40,350 nucleotides of DNA from Aquificota bacterium (GTDB taxonomy: Bacteria > Aquificota > Aquificia > Aquificales > Aquificaceae): NCBI GenBank assembly GCA_013154375.1, contig JAADCR010000003.1:1-40350 (forward strand), read 5' to 3'. Positions 39,828-40,350 of this stretch are shown piece after piece. Positions within the stretch are counted from its first letter, which is position 1; each line of letters opens with the position of its first letter. The notes beneath the pieces were generated by a model. That model was given only the letters and a program-made list of their open reading frames with translations, had not been told where the DNA came from and made no database searches. The translations under genes were made by a program, and so were the position numbers.

Positions 39828-40350
39828 GTGCGTGCGGCTGCTATAGACGTAGGCTCTTACTCGGTACGCCTCTCGGTGGGCGAGCTTCAAGACGGACGGC
39901 TCACTATCCTTCACGAAGAGGGGACCATAACCGCCCTCGGGAGCGGCGTTAAAGAGACGGGCCTTTTAAGAGAAGACAGAGTAGAAGAGACGCTCCGCGT
40001 ACTTAAGCGGTTTGCCGATAAGGCCCGTCGTCTGGGCGCCGGGAGGATAGAGGCCGTGGCCACGGAGGCGCTCCGTCGGGCCCGTAACGCTCCCGAGTTT
40101 TTAAGGCGCGCGGAAGAAGAGACGGGTATAAAAGTCCGCGTTATATCGCCCGAAGAGGAGGGCTTTTTAGCCTACCGGGGAGCCGTCTACGAGCTGCCGG
40201 TTAAAGGTAAAGTGCTGGCCGTGGACCAAGGCGGTGGCTCTACGGAGCTCGTAACCGGCGTGGAGAGAGAGCCCCGAAGGGTCCGTTCGCTACCGTTCGG
40301 TATAGTGAGCCTTACGGAGGGATTTTTAAAGAGCGACCCGCCGACGGAGA
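39828..40350 (+). CDS. Ppx/GppA phosphatase family protein, N-terminal part (3' truncated by window)
   Basis: Start of an exopolyphosphatase or guanosine pentaphosphatase of the ASKHA fold; 174 residues are visible and the frame runs off the window. N-terminal AAIDVGSYSVRLSVGE (phosphate-1 loop), VATEALRRARNAPEFL near 75-90, ISPEEEGFLAYRGA, and AVDQGGGSTELV (phosphate-2 loop) then RSLPFGIVSLTE are the family motifs in order. GTG start at 39828 with the conserved AAID strand following directly. Whether it acts on polyphosphate or pppGpp cannot be told. Confidence 0.9.
   Translation, partial: MRAAAIDVGSYSVRLSVGELQDGRLTILHEEGTITALGSGVKETGLLREDRVEETLRVLKRFADKARRLGAGRIEAVATEALRRARNAPEFLRRAEEETGIKVRVISPEEEGFLAYRGAVYELPVKGKVLAVDQGGGSTELVTGVEREPRRVRSLPFGIVSLTEGFLKSDPPTE

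Overview
The window looks like a chromosomal segment of a thermophilic, respiring bacterium of the Aquificota (Aquificaceae-like). The strongest pointer is a stand-alone C-terminal half of leucyl-tRNA synthetase (38945-39811), the split LeuRS beta subunit known from Aquifex. A cytochrome bc1 operon, a nuo complex I cluster, a periplasmic alpha-carbonic anhydrase, a bifunctional phosphoglucose/phosphomannose isomerase and RNase HIII fit the same picture. Coding is very dense: almost every base is in a gene, many genes overlap by 4-30 bases, and no gene-free gap exceeds about 130 bases. I saw no tRNA, rRNA, insertion sequence or CRISPR array.

Layout. 1-4561: end of a nuo operon (nuoL C-terminus, nuoM, nuoN, nuoA) running into a patatin-like hydrolase. 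4541-8498: class II aldolase (-), a beta-hydroxyacid dehydrogenase (+), hisB, a CBS/PDC sensor-like protein and yraN (-). 8508-11043: petA-petB-petC (Rieske, cytochrome b, cytochrome c1), with a terminator. 11114-12961: mnmG. 13026-18214: a promoter-to-terminator operon of seven genes joined by 4-8 base overlaps. It encodes a prefoldin alpha-like chaperone subunit, a membrane-anchored protein with an extracytoplasmic domain, a four-helix membrane protein, an unknown soluble protein, a RAMP protein resembling Csm5, a small prefoldin-beta-like helical protein and a 650-residue multi-winged-helix protein resembling DUF505. This is the best candidate for an undescribed system. 18234-22835: pgi/pmi, truA, a half-size EamA protein, a MATE transporter, TauE/SafE and a helical unknown. 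22835-25156: a DUF4149-like protein, khpA, rpsP and ffh (-). 25198-32614: secY, alpha-carbonic anhydrase (-), then adk, map, infA, rpmJ, rpsM, rpsK, rpsD, rpoA, rplQ, yggT and a four-cluster ferredoxin. 32607-40350: Ca2+/cation antiporter, MoeB/ThiF-like E1, dicarboxylate/amino-acid:cation symporter, PolB-like exonuclease, rpsT, rnhC, glcD-like oxidase, leuS beta and a ppx/gppA start cut by the window edge.

Working together: complex I and bc1 form a quinone-linked respiratory chain; the translation cluster sits next to the export genes ffh and secY. Two types of gene start are visible. Ribosomal, bc1, prefoldin, adenylate kinase and carbonic anhydrase genes have a promoter, a leader and a strong Shine-Dalgarno. 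At least eight other genes, mostly in divergent pairs, have an AT-rich -10-like hexamer 7-9 bases before the start codon and no Shine-Dalgarno, which predicts leaderless mRNAs. All family assignments come from reading motifs by eye; no database search was run.
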